A stretch of 7,768 bases of DNA from Peptococcaceae bacterium UBA6116 (GCA_002423425.1 DIWC01000040.1:1-7768); one strand, 5' to 3'; counted from the first letter of the stretch, positions 1-6,748 are shown. Notes: generated by a model not told the origin, from the sequence alone. Numbers and translations: made by a program.

Positions 1-195
1 ATCAATATAGATGCACTTAACTTTTCCTGCAAATTCTTGTTCAAGTGCCTTCAAAGCCAAAAGGTTATCTCCGTGAATAAGCATGTTATTGGTTGCGGGG
101 TCACCGTAGCCCTTGGTAGGATCGTGAAGCAGGATGCGTGGTTCCACTGCAGGTTCTTTACCCTTTCCAATCCATGTTAGTTCCAATCTTTGCAT
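1..195 (-). CDS. Type III Mod-like site-specific DNA adenine methyltransferase, N-terminal fragment (runs off the left edge)
   Basis: Sixty-five codons are visible, reading from 195 down to base 1 with no stop. The text NMLIHGDNLLALKAL followed by GKVKCIYID is the typical lead-in to the catalytic DPPY motif of beta-class N6-adenine methyltransferases (type III Mod family). The DPPY itself should begin at the next codon, outside the window. The enzyme would transfer a methyl group from S-adenosylmethionine to adenine in a specific DNA site. An in-frame ATG also exists at 208-210, but the GGAGGG that would serve as ribosome binding site overlaps it and is correctly spaced for the ATG at 193-195, so I chose that one. 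The gap to the upstream helicase stop is 19 bases, so the two are probably co-transcribed. A Res-type nuclease gene would be expected further downstream. The family call is strong; the exact type of system is inference. Confidence 0.85.
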   Translation of the reverse strand, partial: MQRLELTWIGKGKEPAVEPRILLHDPTKGYGDPATNNMLIHGDNLLALKALEQEFAGKVKCIYID

Positions 196-214
196 TTTCT
201 GTCCCTCCATATTC

Positions 215-3058
215 TCATACTATCTCGAAAGAGATAGTCATAATGTGTTCTAGTGAAGATCCGCCTTCCAGTTTAGCTCGGATTTCATCCTGCAGGCGTT
301 CGTTTTGAGTGTCGATCTCGTCTTCGCGTTCATAAATCTCACGCCGTAATTTTTTGCGTTTTTCCTCCAGACGACTTACTTCCTCTTTGATTTCAAGCAT
401 TTCGGCCAATGATTTATCAGTACTAGCTTTGAAAAGACGCTTCTTCTCGGTGATCACTTTATTCAGGTCCTTCAGTTGCTGCTGCAGTCCATCCTTGAGA
501 TCTTCACTGAAGGCATCCAGTTTGGAACATTCGGCAAGAAAATAGTCTTTGTTAATACGTTCTATTTCGGATTTCTGCTTTTCTGTGTTGGCTTGACGTA
601 AAGCGTCCACCTCGGCAACCTCTCCGTCAACTTCCCCGATGATTGTTGCGGGGAGCTCCATAATGCGGTTCACCATATCATTATCTACTTCAGTTCCATC
701 TTCGGTAACTACAGAAAATATAAGGTGTTCCTCGGTATCGAAACCACTGTATATCAGTTTGTCCACCGAGAGGATGCCCCGAAGGTTAGGGTGGTTTTCC
801 AGGAAGCTGATGCGGTGTGCCTGAGAATTTGTATGATCAAAGCGAATCGCTATTGACTGTAGTGGTACTGTCATAGTTTTTGAGAGCCATTCTTGGCACA
901 TTGGATCATCACGTCTCAGAAAGATGTCACCTTGTCGCTCTGCATCTTTCCATTGCACATTATAAGTTTCGGTTGAGCCGTTTACCTGGTAGGAAAAACG
1001 CCATTGATCTAGTGGCTTAACCCTTTCTGCGCCTTTCATAATAAAGAAGTTGCAAAGCCAACGGCTGAACTTATCCAGTCCAACAAGGGTATCTGCTTGG
1101 CATCCTTTAAGGCGCGCTGCGACCTCTTCATCAAAATTTTCCAGGATAGACTGACGTGCAGCCATAATCGTTTCATTGATGCGCTCGGATAGTTCTTCTT
1201 GGAGGTGGTCGAATTCACCTTGTATTTCTTCTGTAGATTTACAGGTTTGATATATTTCTGCTATGCGTTTTTCAAAGTCAATGCCGGACTCAATCGAACC
1301 CAGCACTTCATCAGAGGAACCAAACAAGCCACTGAATAAGCGGAATTTCTGGTCGAGAAGCTCATAGACACGTACATCGGCAGCATTCTTTTTATTAAGG
1401 AAATTAATTACAACTACATCGTTTTTCTGTCCATAACGGTGACAGCGGCCGATACGCTGTTCAATGCGTTGAGGGTTCCATGGTAGGTCATAATTAACTA
1501 TCAAACTACAGAATTGAAGATTAATACCTTCGGCTGCTGCTTCTGTTCCAATCAGTATGCTTGCTCTATCACGGAATTCCTCAACAACAGCAGCTTTCAA
1601 ATCAGCCTGACGTGAGCCTGAAATGATACCGTCACTCTTATGCCGTTCTTTCCATTCAGCGTATATGCGCTTTGATATTTCATCATTATTTGAGCCGTTC
1701 AAAAATACAATGCTATTTGCATAACCATTGTCTGATAGCAAGTTCAGCAAGTAATCTTGTGTTCGACGTGATTCAGTAAAGATTACAGCTTTTCGCTGAC
1801 CTCCGCGCTTTTCTGTTTCATCAAAACCTTTTTGGAGTGCAGTGAGCAAATTGTCACCTTTTGCATTGTTAGTGATACTTTTTGCCAGTTCAGCATATCC
1901 TCTTAGTTTTTGAAGCTCATCAGAAACCGCAGCACGGTCTTGCTCCAGGCCATTGATTAGTGGGTCTTCAGATTCTTCCTGTTCTTCAAGAAGTTCATCA
2001 AAGGTATCATAATCCTCACTGAATTCAAGTTGTGTATCAAGACCCTTAAGAAGGGCTTCTAGTCGGTCTATTAAGGAGTTCAAAGTGCCAGAGATCGCAA
2101 AAGATGAGGAAGCCAGAAGTTTTCTCAATACCAGTGTGATTAGGGTCCGCTGCCCTTGTGGAAGAGCAAAAAGCCTCTCGGTCTGCAAATAGGATGAAAC
2201 CAGATTGTATAACTTTTCCTCATCTGCGGTGGGGGTATATTCCTGTAAAATGGCAATACGACTTGTATAATTGACATATTCCGTTACTTGTTTGCGTAGT
2301 GTGCGTTTGCAAAACTGCTGTAGCCGTGCCTTCAAAGTACGATTTCTGATCTCCTCATTAGCAACCGAAACATACATATCACGGAAAGTTCGGGCATCAC
2401 CAAAAACATGCTCGTCGATAATACTTACTAAGCCGTACAATTCCATCAGATTGTTTTGTAGAGGAGTTGCGGTAAGCAATAGTTTTCGTTTACCCGAAAG
2501 TGCTCGCTTAAGGCGTGCTCCAGTTATATTGCTTGATTTATAAACATTTCGGAGACGATGTGCTTCATCTATGATAACGAGATCCCACTGAGTAGCGTGA
2601 ACCTCATTCCCTTTTAATGATGCAAAATTGAACGAACAGATTACAACTTCGTCCTTTATATCAAAAGGATTCAAAACACCAGATTTCTTTGCTTTATTAA
2701 AATTTGTAGATTCGAGAATGGTCGACTTTATGTAGAATTTTTCATCAAGTTCTGCTCGCCATTGTGTACGCAAAGATGCGGGAACAATTAATAAAATACG
2801 ACGTTTTCGCTCTGACCAGTGTTGTGCTAGGACTAGACCGGCTTCAATCGTTTTTCCCAATCCAACCTCATCTGCAAGAAGGGCTCCATTTGAGAGAGGG
2901 GATTTCATAGCAAATAACGCTGCATCAACTTGATGGGGATTAAGGTCAACTTTCACGCCAGACATAGCCGAAGCAAGCCCGTCAATGCTTGATTGCGGGC
3001 GTTTAAGCATAATCTGTTCAGCAAAGTACCTCGTCTGGTGTGGCGTATATCTCTCCAT
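215..3058 (-). CDS. SNF2/RapA-family DEAH-box helicase-like ATPase of a restriction-modification-type defence operon
   Basis: This 947-residue protein has a full set of superfamily 2 Snf2 motifs: a Q-like LNPHQ (39-43), Walker A DEVGLGKT (63-70), motif Ia LLIVPAS (89-95), Walker B DEAH (164-167), motif III TATP (196-199), motif IV AVIFTES (424-430), motif V around TEAAAEGINLQ (505-515) and motif VI QRIEQRIGRCHRYGQ (530-544). An acidic insert lies near 340-380. The C-terminal 120 residues are highly charged and probably coiled coil. It should be an ATP-driven double-stranded DNA translocase rather than a strand-separating helicase. The ATG at 3056-3058 overlaps the stop of the upstream regulator by one base, with GGGAG nine bases upstream, so translation is probably coupled. 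A Mod-like methyltransferase follows. Similar SNF2 proteins accompany type III-like modification genes, and DrmD of class 1 DISARM is also SNF2-like; the methyltransferase type favours the former. Function in this operon is inferred. Confidence 0.9.
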   Translation of the reverse strand: MERYTPHQTRYFAEQIMLKRPQSSIDGLASAMSGVKVDLNPHQVDAALFAMKSPLSNGALLADEVGLGKTIEAGLVLAQHWSERKRRILLIVPASLRTQWRAELDEKFYIKSTILESTNFNKAKKSGVLNPFDIKDEVVICSFNFASLKGNEVHATQWDLVIIDEAHRLRNVYKSSNITGARLKRALSGKRKLLLTATPLQNNLMELYGLVSIIDEHVFGDARTFRDMYVSVANEEIRNRTLKARLQQFCKRTLRKQVTEYVNYTSRIAILQEYTPTADEEKLYNLVSSYLQTERLFALPQGQRTLITLVLRKLLASSSFAISGTLNSLIDRLEALLKGLDTQLEFSEDYDTFDELLEEQEESEDPLINGLEQDRAAVSDELQKLRGYAELAKSITNNAKGDNLLTALQKGFDETEKRGGQRKAVIFTESRRTQDYLLNLLSDNGYANSIVFLNGSNNDEISKRIYAEWKERHKSDGIISGSRQADLKAAVVEEFRDRASILIGTEAAAEGINLQFCSLIVNYDLPWNPQRIEQRIGRCHRYGQKNDVVVINFLNKKNAADVRVYELLDQKFRLFSGLFGSSDEVLGSIESGIDFEKRIAEIYQTCKSTEEIQGEFDHLQEELSERINETIMAARQSILENFDEEVAARLKGCQADTLVGLDKFSRWLCNFFIMKGAERVKPLDQWRFSYQVNGSTETYNVQWKDAERQGDIFLRRDDPMCQEWLSKTMTVPLQSIAIRFDHTNSQAHRISFLENHPNLRGILSVDKLIYSGFDTEEHLIFSVVTEDGTEVDNDMVNRIMELPATIIGEVDGEVAEVDALRQANTEKQKSEIERINKDYFLAECSKLDAFSEDLKDGLQQQLKDLNKVITEKKRLFKASTDKSLAEMLEIKEEVSRLEEKRKKLRREIYEREDEIDTQNERLQDEIRAKLEGGSSLEHIMTISFEIV

Positions 3059-3288
3059 TATGAAATACTCCCATCTCTAGTTTTTGACTCGTCATTCATT
3101 TCCATAATGTCAGCGATATCACAATTAAGTGCTTTGCATATTTTTTCAAGTATGTCGGTGTTCACATTTTCATTTTTTCCAAGCTTTGTAATGGAGGCCG
3201 AACTAATACCGGCCAGCTTCTGGAGATCTTTTTTCTTCAAGTCTTTGTCAATAAGAAGCTTCCATAGTTTTTTATAACTGATAGCCAT
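3058..3288 (-). CDS. Small XRE/Cro-C1-type transcriptional regulator heading the defence operon
   Basis: This 76-residue protein is almost entirely one Cro/C1 helix-turn-helix domain. KKKDLQKLAG (18-27) and SSASITKLGKNE (29-40) form the helix-turn-helix, and TDILEKICKALNCDIADIMEM is the typical closing helix pair of SinR/YozG-like regulators. A longer frame open to 3393 would add 35 mostly hydrophobic residues. I reject it because the likely promoter (3332-3360) lies inside that extension and GAGGTG (3295-3300) sits six bases before the ATG at 3286-3288. Its TAA overlaps the ATG of the helicase by one base. By analogy with controller proteins of restriction-modification operons it probably regulates its own operon and perhaps the divergent one; that role is inferred from position. 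Confidence 0.88.
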   Translation of the reverse strand: MAISYKKLWKLLIDKDLKKKDLQKLAGISSASITKLGKNENVNTDILEKICKALNCDIADIMEMNDESKTRDGSIS

Positions 3289-3331
3289 ATCGCTCACCTC
3301 ATTAAATTTTTCGAAACAGTTCAACAGGAAA

Positions 3332-3360
3332 AGCATATCAAATAAAAATTCAAATAGCAA
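3332..3360 (-). promoter_or_regulatory. Candidate sigma-A promoter of the XRE-SNF2-Mod operon
   Basis: Read on the minus strand, TTGCTA (3355-3360, 4/6 match to -35) is followed by a 17-base spacer and TATGCT (3332-3337, 4/6 match to -10). A TGA directly before the -10 gives an extended -10. It lies 43 bases before the regulator's start codon. This is a sequence match only. Confidence 0.6.
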
Positions 3361-3385
3361 GAATAATACGAGTGATCGCAGGAAA

Positions 3386-3402
3386 AAGTGCATATTTCAC
3401 TT
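3386..3402. promoter_or_regulatory. Candidate operator: short inverted repeat between the divergent operons
   Basis: AAGTG and CACTT form 5-bp arms around a 7-base A/T-rich centre. The right arm runs into the -35 of the plus-strand promoter at 3401. A bound regulator, for instance the XRE protein encoded at 3058-3288, would block that promoter. Short A/T-rich inverted repeats arise by chance, so this is tentative. Confidence 0.3.
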
Positions 3403-3429
3403 GATTTAGTCGGTTAGAAGTGATATTGT
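3401..3429 (+). promoter_or_regulatory. Candidate sigma-A promoter of the kinase-GNAT-ASCH operon
   Basis: TTGATT (3401-3406) and TATTGT (3424-3429) are separated by exactly 17 bases, each a 4/6 match to consensus. Transcription would begin near 3436, giving a leader of only about 16 bases before the chosen start codon at 3452. Confidence 0.55.
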
Positions 3430-3438
3430 TATTCTAAT

Positions 3439-3443
3439 GGAGG
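3439..3443 (+). promoter_or_regulatory. Ribosome binding site that decides the kinase start
   Basis: GGAGG lies eight bases before the ATG at 3452. It overlaps the in-frame ATG at 3437-3439, which has no ribosome binding site of its own. The start is therefore more likely 3452 than 3437. Confidence 0.65.
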
Positions 3444-3451
3444 CGATTGTA

Positions 3452-3982
3452 ATGATATTCATCGGTGGAATTCATGGCGTTGGGAAATCATTTTTCTGTG
3501 ATAAAGTTAAATCAGAGTTATCTATCTTCACGTATTCTTCAAGTGAATTGATTGCAGAAAGAAAAAAGGTCTATTTCTCAAGTGATAAGTTAATTCCTGA
3601 CATCGATGATAATCAACGGCATCTCTTATCAGCTATCAATGCGCTGAATTCTATAGGTAAACAATATCTCCTTGATGGCCATTTTTGTCTGCTAAATGCG
3701 GAGGGTCAAGTAACGCGTATCCCAGAAGGAACTTTCTACAATTTGCATCCAGATGCCATCATTTTGCTCACTGAAAAGCCAGAAGTGATCGCAGAGAGGC
3801 GTATGCAACGGGATAGAATAAATTACAAGCTCGATGAAATAGGAAAATTCCAGGATGAAGAAATTACTTATGCCACGGAGGTGGCTAATATACTCGGAAA
3901 ACCTATATGGATCTCTTTAGGGTCTAATGATCAAAACAAAGCGCTCGACTTTATTCGAGTGAATTTTGGGGAGGCAGAATGA
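3452..3982 (+). CDS. Small P-loop NTPase, adenylate-kinase-like or nucleotide-kinase-like
   Basis: This 176-residue protein opens with a strand and a textbook Walker A, GIHGVGKS (6-13). A second strand, YLLDGHF (72-78), carries an Asp in the Walker B/substrate position. After DAIILL (101-106) comes an arginine-rich stretch, AERRMQRDR (114-122), that resembles the LID region of adenylate-kinase-fold enzymes. This architecture suits a phosphotransferase acting on a nucleotide or other small molecule, not an oligomeric AAA+ machine. The substrate cannot be read from sequence. It is the first gene of a three-gene operon, and its TGA overlaps the next start in an ATGA arrangement. Association with an acetyltransferase and an ASCH protein suggests a nucleotide- or RNA-directed role, which is inference. 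I recognise the fold but no named family. Confidence 0.8.
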   Translation: MIFIGGIHGVGKSFFCDKVKSELSIFTYSSSELIAERKKVYFSSDKLIPDIDDNQRHLLSAINALNSIGKQYLLDGHFCLLNAEGQVTRIPEGTFYNLHPDAIILLTEKPEVIAERRMQRDRINYKLDEIGKFQDEEITYATEVANILGKPIWISLGSNDQNKALDFIRVNFGEAE

Positions 3983-5073
3983 TGGCCGGTAAATTTACAT
4001 TTAAAAAGTTCACTGAAATTGATTTAAACGACCCGTTTTTTAATTCCCTCAAGGAAGACTATCCGGCCGACACAAGCAACATTGGCTTTGAACGGTGGTT
4101 TCAAAAGAAAGCTGCTGCTGATTCAACAGCCCTTGTATTCGATGATGAGGAAGGTTTAGGGGCATTTGTCTGCCTAAAGGAAGAAAATGAACCAATAGAA
4201 CTGGTCGAAGGAATGCTTCCAGCAGTACCCCGAGTCAAAATTAGTACACTTCGACTTGCTGAGCGCTTCCGCGGACAGCGGCTTGGCGAAGGTGCTATTG
4301 GCCTTGCACTTTGGAAATGGCAACAATCTAAAACAGATGAAATCTATGTGACTGTATTTGAAAAGCATGATTTGCTGATTGCCCAATTAGAACGCTTTGG
4401 CTTCTGCTTAGCCGGACATAATCCAAATGGTGAGTGTGTCTACATAAAAAGCCGAGCGCGAGTGGATTATGGTGATCCATATAAATCATTCCCATTTATA
4501 AATCCGGCATTTCAGAATGCTGGATACCTTATAGTGGACGATGTTTATCACGATACGTTGTTTCCATATTCCGAAGTAAAAAATGCACTTCAAGAGCAGG
4601 TAGGTCTGGCGGTTGCTAACGGACTAACAAAAGTTTATATCGGTTCGCCAACCAGTCGCTTCCCATATCGTATCGGTGAACCAATCCTTGTGTATCGTAA
4701 GTTTAATGGTGCAGGTCAGAAAGGCTATAAGTCTTGTATTACCTCATACTGCATAGTTACAGATGTCATTGTAGCAAAAGAAAATAATAGTTTTAAAATG
4801 TCGTTAGACGATCTCATTCGTCGTATTAATAATAAGTCGGTATTTGATGAAAATGAAATCCGGGCCAAATACAATAATGAGCGCAATTTAGTTGTTGTTG
4901 AAATGTTGTATTCTGGTTTCTTCGGAGCCGGAAACAATGTTAACTGGGTATGGCTGAAAAATAATGAACTTTGGCCAGAAGGATATCCTACAACCGCTCG
5001 CCTAACACCGGAACAGCTAGATGTCATACTTAGGGAGGGCAATATAGATGTGTCAAATGTTATTATCAATTAA
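3979..5073 (+). CDS. GNAT N-acetyltransferase fused to a C-terminal domain with PUA/ASCH-like character
   Basis: Two parts are visible in 364 residues. The N-terminal part (about 5-160) is GNAT: RFRGQRLGEGA (96-106) matches the acetyl-CoA pyrophosphate-binding loop, preceded by strand VKISTLRL (86-93) and followed by EIYVTVFEKHDLLIAQLERFG (121-141), the usual strand 5 and final helix. The C-terminal part (about 170-364) is not a standard GNAT extension. GEPILVYRKF (233-242) and SCITSYCIVTDVI (252-264) resemble the beta-barrel strands of PUA-like modules such as EVE and ASCH, which often bind RNA or modified bases. The substrate is unknown. ATG codons at 3979 and 3982 both fit the upstream GGGGAG; 3979 overlaps the kinase stop by four bases. 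The GNAT call is firm and the PUA-like call is tentative. Confidence 0.78.
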   Translation: MMAGKFTFKKFTEIDLNDPFFNSLKEDYPADTSNIGFERWFQKKAAADSTALVFDDEEGLGAFVCLKEENEPIELVEGMLPAVPRVKISTLRLAERFRGQRLGEGAIGLALWKWQQSKTDEIYVTVFEKHDLLIAQLERFGFCLAGHNPNGECVYIKSRARVDYGDPYKSFPFINPAFQNAGYLIVDDVYHDTLFPYSEVKNALQEQVGLAVANGLTKVYIGSPTSRFPYRIGEPILVYRKFNGAGQKGYKSCITSYCIVTDVIVAKENNSFKMSLDDLIRRINNKSVFDENEIRAKYNNERNLVVVEMLYSGFFGAGNNVNWVWLKNNELWPEGYPTTARLTPEQLDVILREGNIDVSNVIIN

Positions 5074-5419
5074 TCCTGAGCATGTTGAAAACATCCTCAG
5101 TGGGAAAAAACTGTTCGAGTTCAGAAAAGTAAGGTGTAAATCCGATGTAGATCGAATCGTTATTTATGCAACGGCTCCACACAAGATGGTAGTCGCAGAA
5201 GCTGAAATTGAAGAGATCATTGAGGACGAAATTAATGAGGTATGGAGACAAACAAAGGAGTTTTCAGGCATTACTTATAATTTTTTCAGAGCTTACTATA
5301 AGGGAAAAAAGAAAGCTATTGCCTATCGACTAAAGAATGTGGAAGCTTATGATGAACCAAGAAAACTATCCGATTATGGCGTCGAATATGCGCCTCAGTC
5401 CTTTATTTATTTAAAATAG
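5048..5419 (+). CDS. ASCH-domain (PUA-like fold) protein
   Basis: This 123-residue protein is a single ASCH domain. LLSINPEHVENILSGKK (5-21) with LFEFRKVRC (22-30) is the hallmark start of this family (G-K-K followed by EFRK), VVAEAEIEEII (48-58) is the central strand, and YAPQSFIYL near the end is a typical close. ASCH domains share the PUA fold and are thought to bind RNA or nucleotides; one relative, E. coli YqfB, removes acetyl from N4-acetylcytidine. Residue-level identity to YqfB is not evident, so catalytic activity is not claimed. GGGAGG (5034-5039) sits eight bases before the ATG. The gene overlaps the GNAT gene by 26 bases in another frame, indicating coupling. Placement after an acetyltransferase makes an acetylation-linked partnership conceivable, but this is inference. 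Confidence 0.85.
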   Translation: MCQMLLSINPEHVENILSGKKLFEFRKVRCKSDVDRIVIYATAPHKMVVAEAEIEEIIEDEINEVWRQTKEFSGITYNFFRAYYKGKKKAIAYRLKNVEAYDEPRKLSDYGVEYAPQSFIYLK

Positions 5420-5462
5420 GGCCCACGCTGATAGCAAATTACTGAATTTTGATACCTGACGG

Positions 5463-5488
5463 TCGCGCTTAAAACAAGCGCGATTTTT
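5463..5488 (+). terminator. Intrinsic terminator of the kinase-GNAT-ASCH operon
   Basis: An 8-bp perfect stem (TCGCGCTT with AAGCGCGA, loop AAAAC) is followed directly by five T. It lies 44 bases after the ASCH stop codon and just before the next promoter, so it separates the two plus-strand transcription units. Confidence 0.9.
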
Positions 5489-5502
5489 AATTAAAATGGT
5501 TC

Positions 5503-5531
5503 TTGACAGGTCCTTCTATATATGATACGCT
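5503..5531 (+). promoter_or_regulatory. Promoter of the XRE-ImmA module
   Basis: A perfect -35, TTGACA (5503-5508), is followed by a 17-base spacer and TACGCT (5526-5531). TGA directly before it makes an extended -10 that compensates for the weak hexamer. The palindrome at 5528-5539 overlaps the -10, so a protein bound there would block polymerase. Confidence 0.75.
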
Positions 5532-5539
5532 AAAAAGCG
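5528..5539. repeat. Palindromic 12-mer CGCTAAAAAGCG, copy 1; candidate operator
   Basis: CGCT and AGCG form 4-bp arms around AAAA. An identical 12-mer lies at 6737-6748. This copy overlaps the -10 of the XRE promoter, a usual place for an autoregulatory operator. Further AGCG elements follow, and CAAGC/GCTTG (5550-5565) forms a second short inverted repeat between promoter and start codon. As RNA it could instead form a small hairpin. Confidence 0.45.
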
Positions 5540-5587
5540 AAGTAGCGAACAAGCGTAAAAGCTTGATAACGAAAGGAGGACAATGAA

Positions 5588-5971
5588 ATGGCTGGTGAAT
5601 TTGGAAAATTCATTGATGAAAAGCGCAGAGGGCGTGCTGCCGGCGGCGGAGATATAATGCTGAAGGACATTGCAAAAGCGATGGAGATGACAGCAACGTA
5701 CCTTTCAGACATTATTAAAGGGAGGCGTAATCCTCCGGAAATGAAATTGCTTGAGAAAATTGCATTGGTACTTCAGCTCTCCTCGGAGGAAAAGGAAGAG
5801 ATGTTTGATCTAGCCGGACGCGAACGAAATGAAACGGCACCTGACTTGCCGGGTTACATTATGGACGAGGATATTCCGAATGTTAGGGTAGCCTTGCGCA
5901 GAGCAAACGATAAAAAATTAGGTGATGATTTTTGGAAAAAAATCGTTAAAGAGATTGACGAAAAGGAGTGA
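5588..5971 (+). CDS. XRE-family repressor-like regulator paired with an ImmA-type peptidase (ImmR-like role)
   Basis: This 127-residue protein has an N-terminal Cro/C1-type helix-turn-helix: LKDIAKAMEM (25-34), TATYLSDIIKGRRNPP (35-50) and a closing helix LLEKIALVLQL (54-64). A C-terminal tail (LPGYIMDEDIPNVRVALRRA, about 87-106) recurs in Firmicute regulators encoded next to ImmA-type peptidases. It probably represses its own promoter and other functions of the mobile element. In ICEBs1 the analogous ImmR repressor is cleaved by ImmA; the same relation is inferred here. AGGAGG (5574-5579) sits eight bases before the ATG. An out-of-frame ATG at 5583 is ignored. The stop is four bases before the peptidase start, so the two form one transcription unit. 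Confidence 0.88.
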   Translation: MAGEFGKFIDEKRRGRAAGGGDIMLKDIAKAMEMTATYLSDIIKGRRNPPEMKLLEKIALVLQLSSEEKEEMFDLAGRERNETAPDLPGYIMDEDIPNVRVALRRANDKKLGDDFWKKIVKEIDEKE

Positions 5972-5975
5972 GTCT

Positions 5976-6692
5976 ATGGCCTCATCAAAAATTTTAAACG
6001 CTTATGTGCCACACATAAGCAGAGCTTCGTTTGATGAAGAGGCGTCAGCTTTCTTATCGTCATATTACCCAGAAGCATTAGAGGCTCCAATGGCAGTGCC
6101 TATTGAAGAGGTCGCTAAAAAGAAACTGGGTCTACTCGTCATCGAAAAGCGACTAACTGAAGATTTCAGTGTGCTGGGTCAGATGTGCTTTACAGGTGGT
6201 TTGACAGAAATTTATGATCGTGAAAATGACGAATACAGAGAGATTAAAGTAAGACCTGGTACAATGATTATTGATCCAGATACCCTTACCATGCGCAACC
6301 TTGGAAGCATGCGAAACACCGTTGCGCACGAGTGTGTTCATTGGGTAAAGCATCGAAACTATCATATTTTGGCAAGCGCCATTGATGGAAAGACCTCGTT
6401 AGCATTTCGATGCCCCACTGACCTAAAGAATGAAAACTTCAAAGACGATTGGACAGATGAGGATTGGATGGAATGGCAAGCAAACGGCATAGCTCCGCGC
6501 ATCCTAATGCCTAAAGAGACAGTTGGGACAGTATTTGAGCGGTTGCTGATTGAAAGCCGTGTGAATCCGTTTATTGCAGCAAACCTGATGCCGCCTACAC
6601 GATGGATAATAGAACAGGTGGCTGCTTTTTATCAGGTATCTAAACAATCTGCAGAGATTAGACTAAAGGAATTGGGGCATCTTCCCTTATAG
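5976..6692 (+). CDS. ImmA/IrrE-family zinc metallopeptidase
   Basis: This 238-residue protein carries the zinc-binding HExxH motif as HECVH (118-122), in the usual setting TVAHECVHW. A downstream EWQANGIAPRILMP (166-179) corresponds to the family's ExEAN...LLMP segment, where Glu166 is the likely third zinc ligand and Gln replaces the usual second Glu. The C-terminal segment (about 205-235) reads as a helical region of the kind that follows the catalytic domain. The protein should cleave the adjacent XRE repressor, releasing the mobile element from repression. A longer frame beginning at 5922 is rejected because its extension lies inside the regulator gene, whereas AAAAGGAG (5961-5968) is well spaced for ATG 5976. 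No signal peptide or membrane segment is seen. Confidence 0.9.
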   Translation: MASSKILNAYVPHISRASFDEEASAFLSSYYPEALEAPMAVPIEEVAKKKLGLLVIEKRLTEDFSVLGQMCFTGGLTEIYDRENDEYREIKVRPGTMIIDPDTLTMRNLGSMRNTVAHECVHWVKHRNYHILASAIDGKTSLAFRCPTDLKNENFKDDWTDEDWMEWQANGIAPRILMPKETVGTVFERLLIESRVNPFIAANLMPPTRWIIEQVAAFYQVSKQSAEIRLKELGHLPL

Positions 6693-6701
6693 GAAATGCC
6701 C
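6675..6701 (+). other. Hairpin enclosing the ImmA stop codon
   Basis: GGGCAT plus TTCC (6675-6680, 6682-6685) pair with GGAA plus ATGCCC (6692-6701), with one bulged C and a short loop holding most of the TAG stop. A run of eight T (6717-6724) begins 15 bases after the stem, too far for a standard terminator. It may stabilise the upstream mRNA end or tune read-through into the next gene. Confidence 0.5.
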
Positions 6702-6736
6702 TTTGCATAAGCACAATTTTTTTTGCTCAACAACTT

Positions 6737-6748
6737 CGCTAAAAAGCG
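6737..6748. repeat. Palindromic 12-mer CGCTAAAAAGCG, copy 2
   Basis: Identical to 5528-5539 and again placed 38-49 bases before a start codon. I see no convincing -35/-10 pair around this copy, so it may be an operator for a promoter I cannot identify, or an RNA hairpin in the leader of the zinc-ribbon gene. The shared GTAGCG downstream of both copies suggests the leaders are related. Confidence 0.45.

Noticed and set aside
2271..2543. Plus-strand open frame inside the SNF2 gene
   Set aside because: Shadow of the helicase coding sequence; no domain or start signals.
1..3058. Class 1 DISARM assignment
   Set aside because: The SNF2-methyltransferase pairing is suggestive, but the methyltransferase start looks type III Mod-like and no drmA, drmB or drmC is visible in the window.
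3289..3393. N-terminal extension of the small XRE regulator with a hydrophobic, signal-like stretch
   Set aside because: No ribosome binding site at 3393, the probable promoter lies inside the extension, and A/T-rich DNA naturally translates into Phe/Leu. The 3288 start has GAGGTG at proper distance.
4725..5069. 114-codon open frame antisense to the GNAT gene
   Set aside because: It lies wholly within a well-supported gene on the other strand, has no recognisable domain, and no ribosome binding site that I can see.
5922..5975. Earlier start for the ImmA-type peptidase
   Set aside because: The extension overlaps the XRE gene, adds residues unlike the family, and lacks a ribosome binding site; 5976 has a good one.
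6703..6731. Promoter before the zinc-ribbon gene starting at TTGCAT
   Set aside because: The hexamer 17 bases downstream (CTCAAC) does not resemble a -10, and no other spacing gives a good one.
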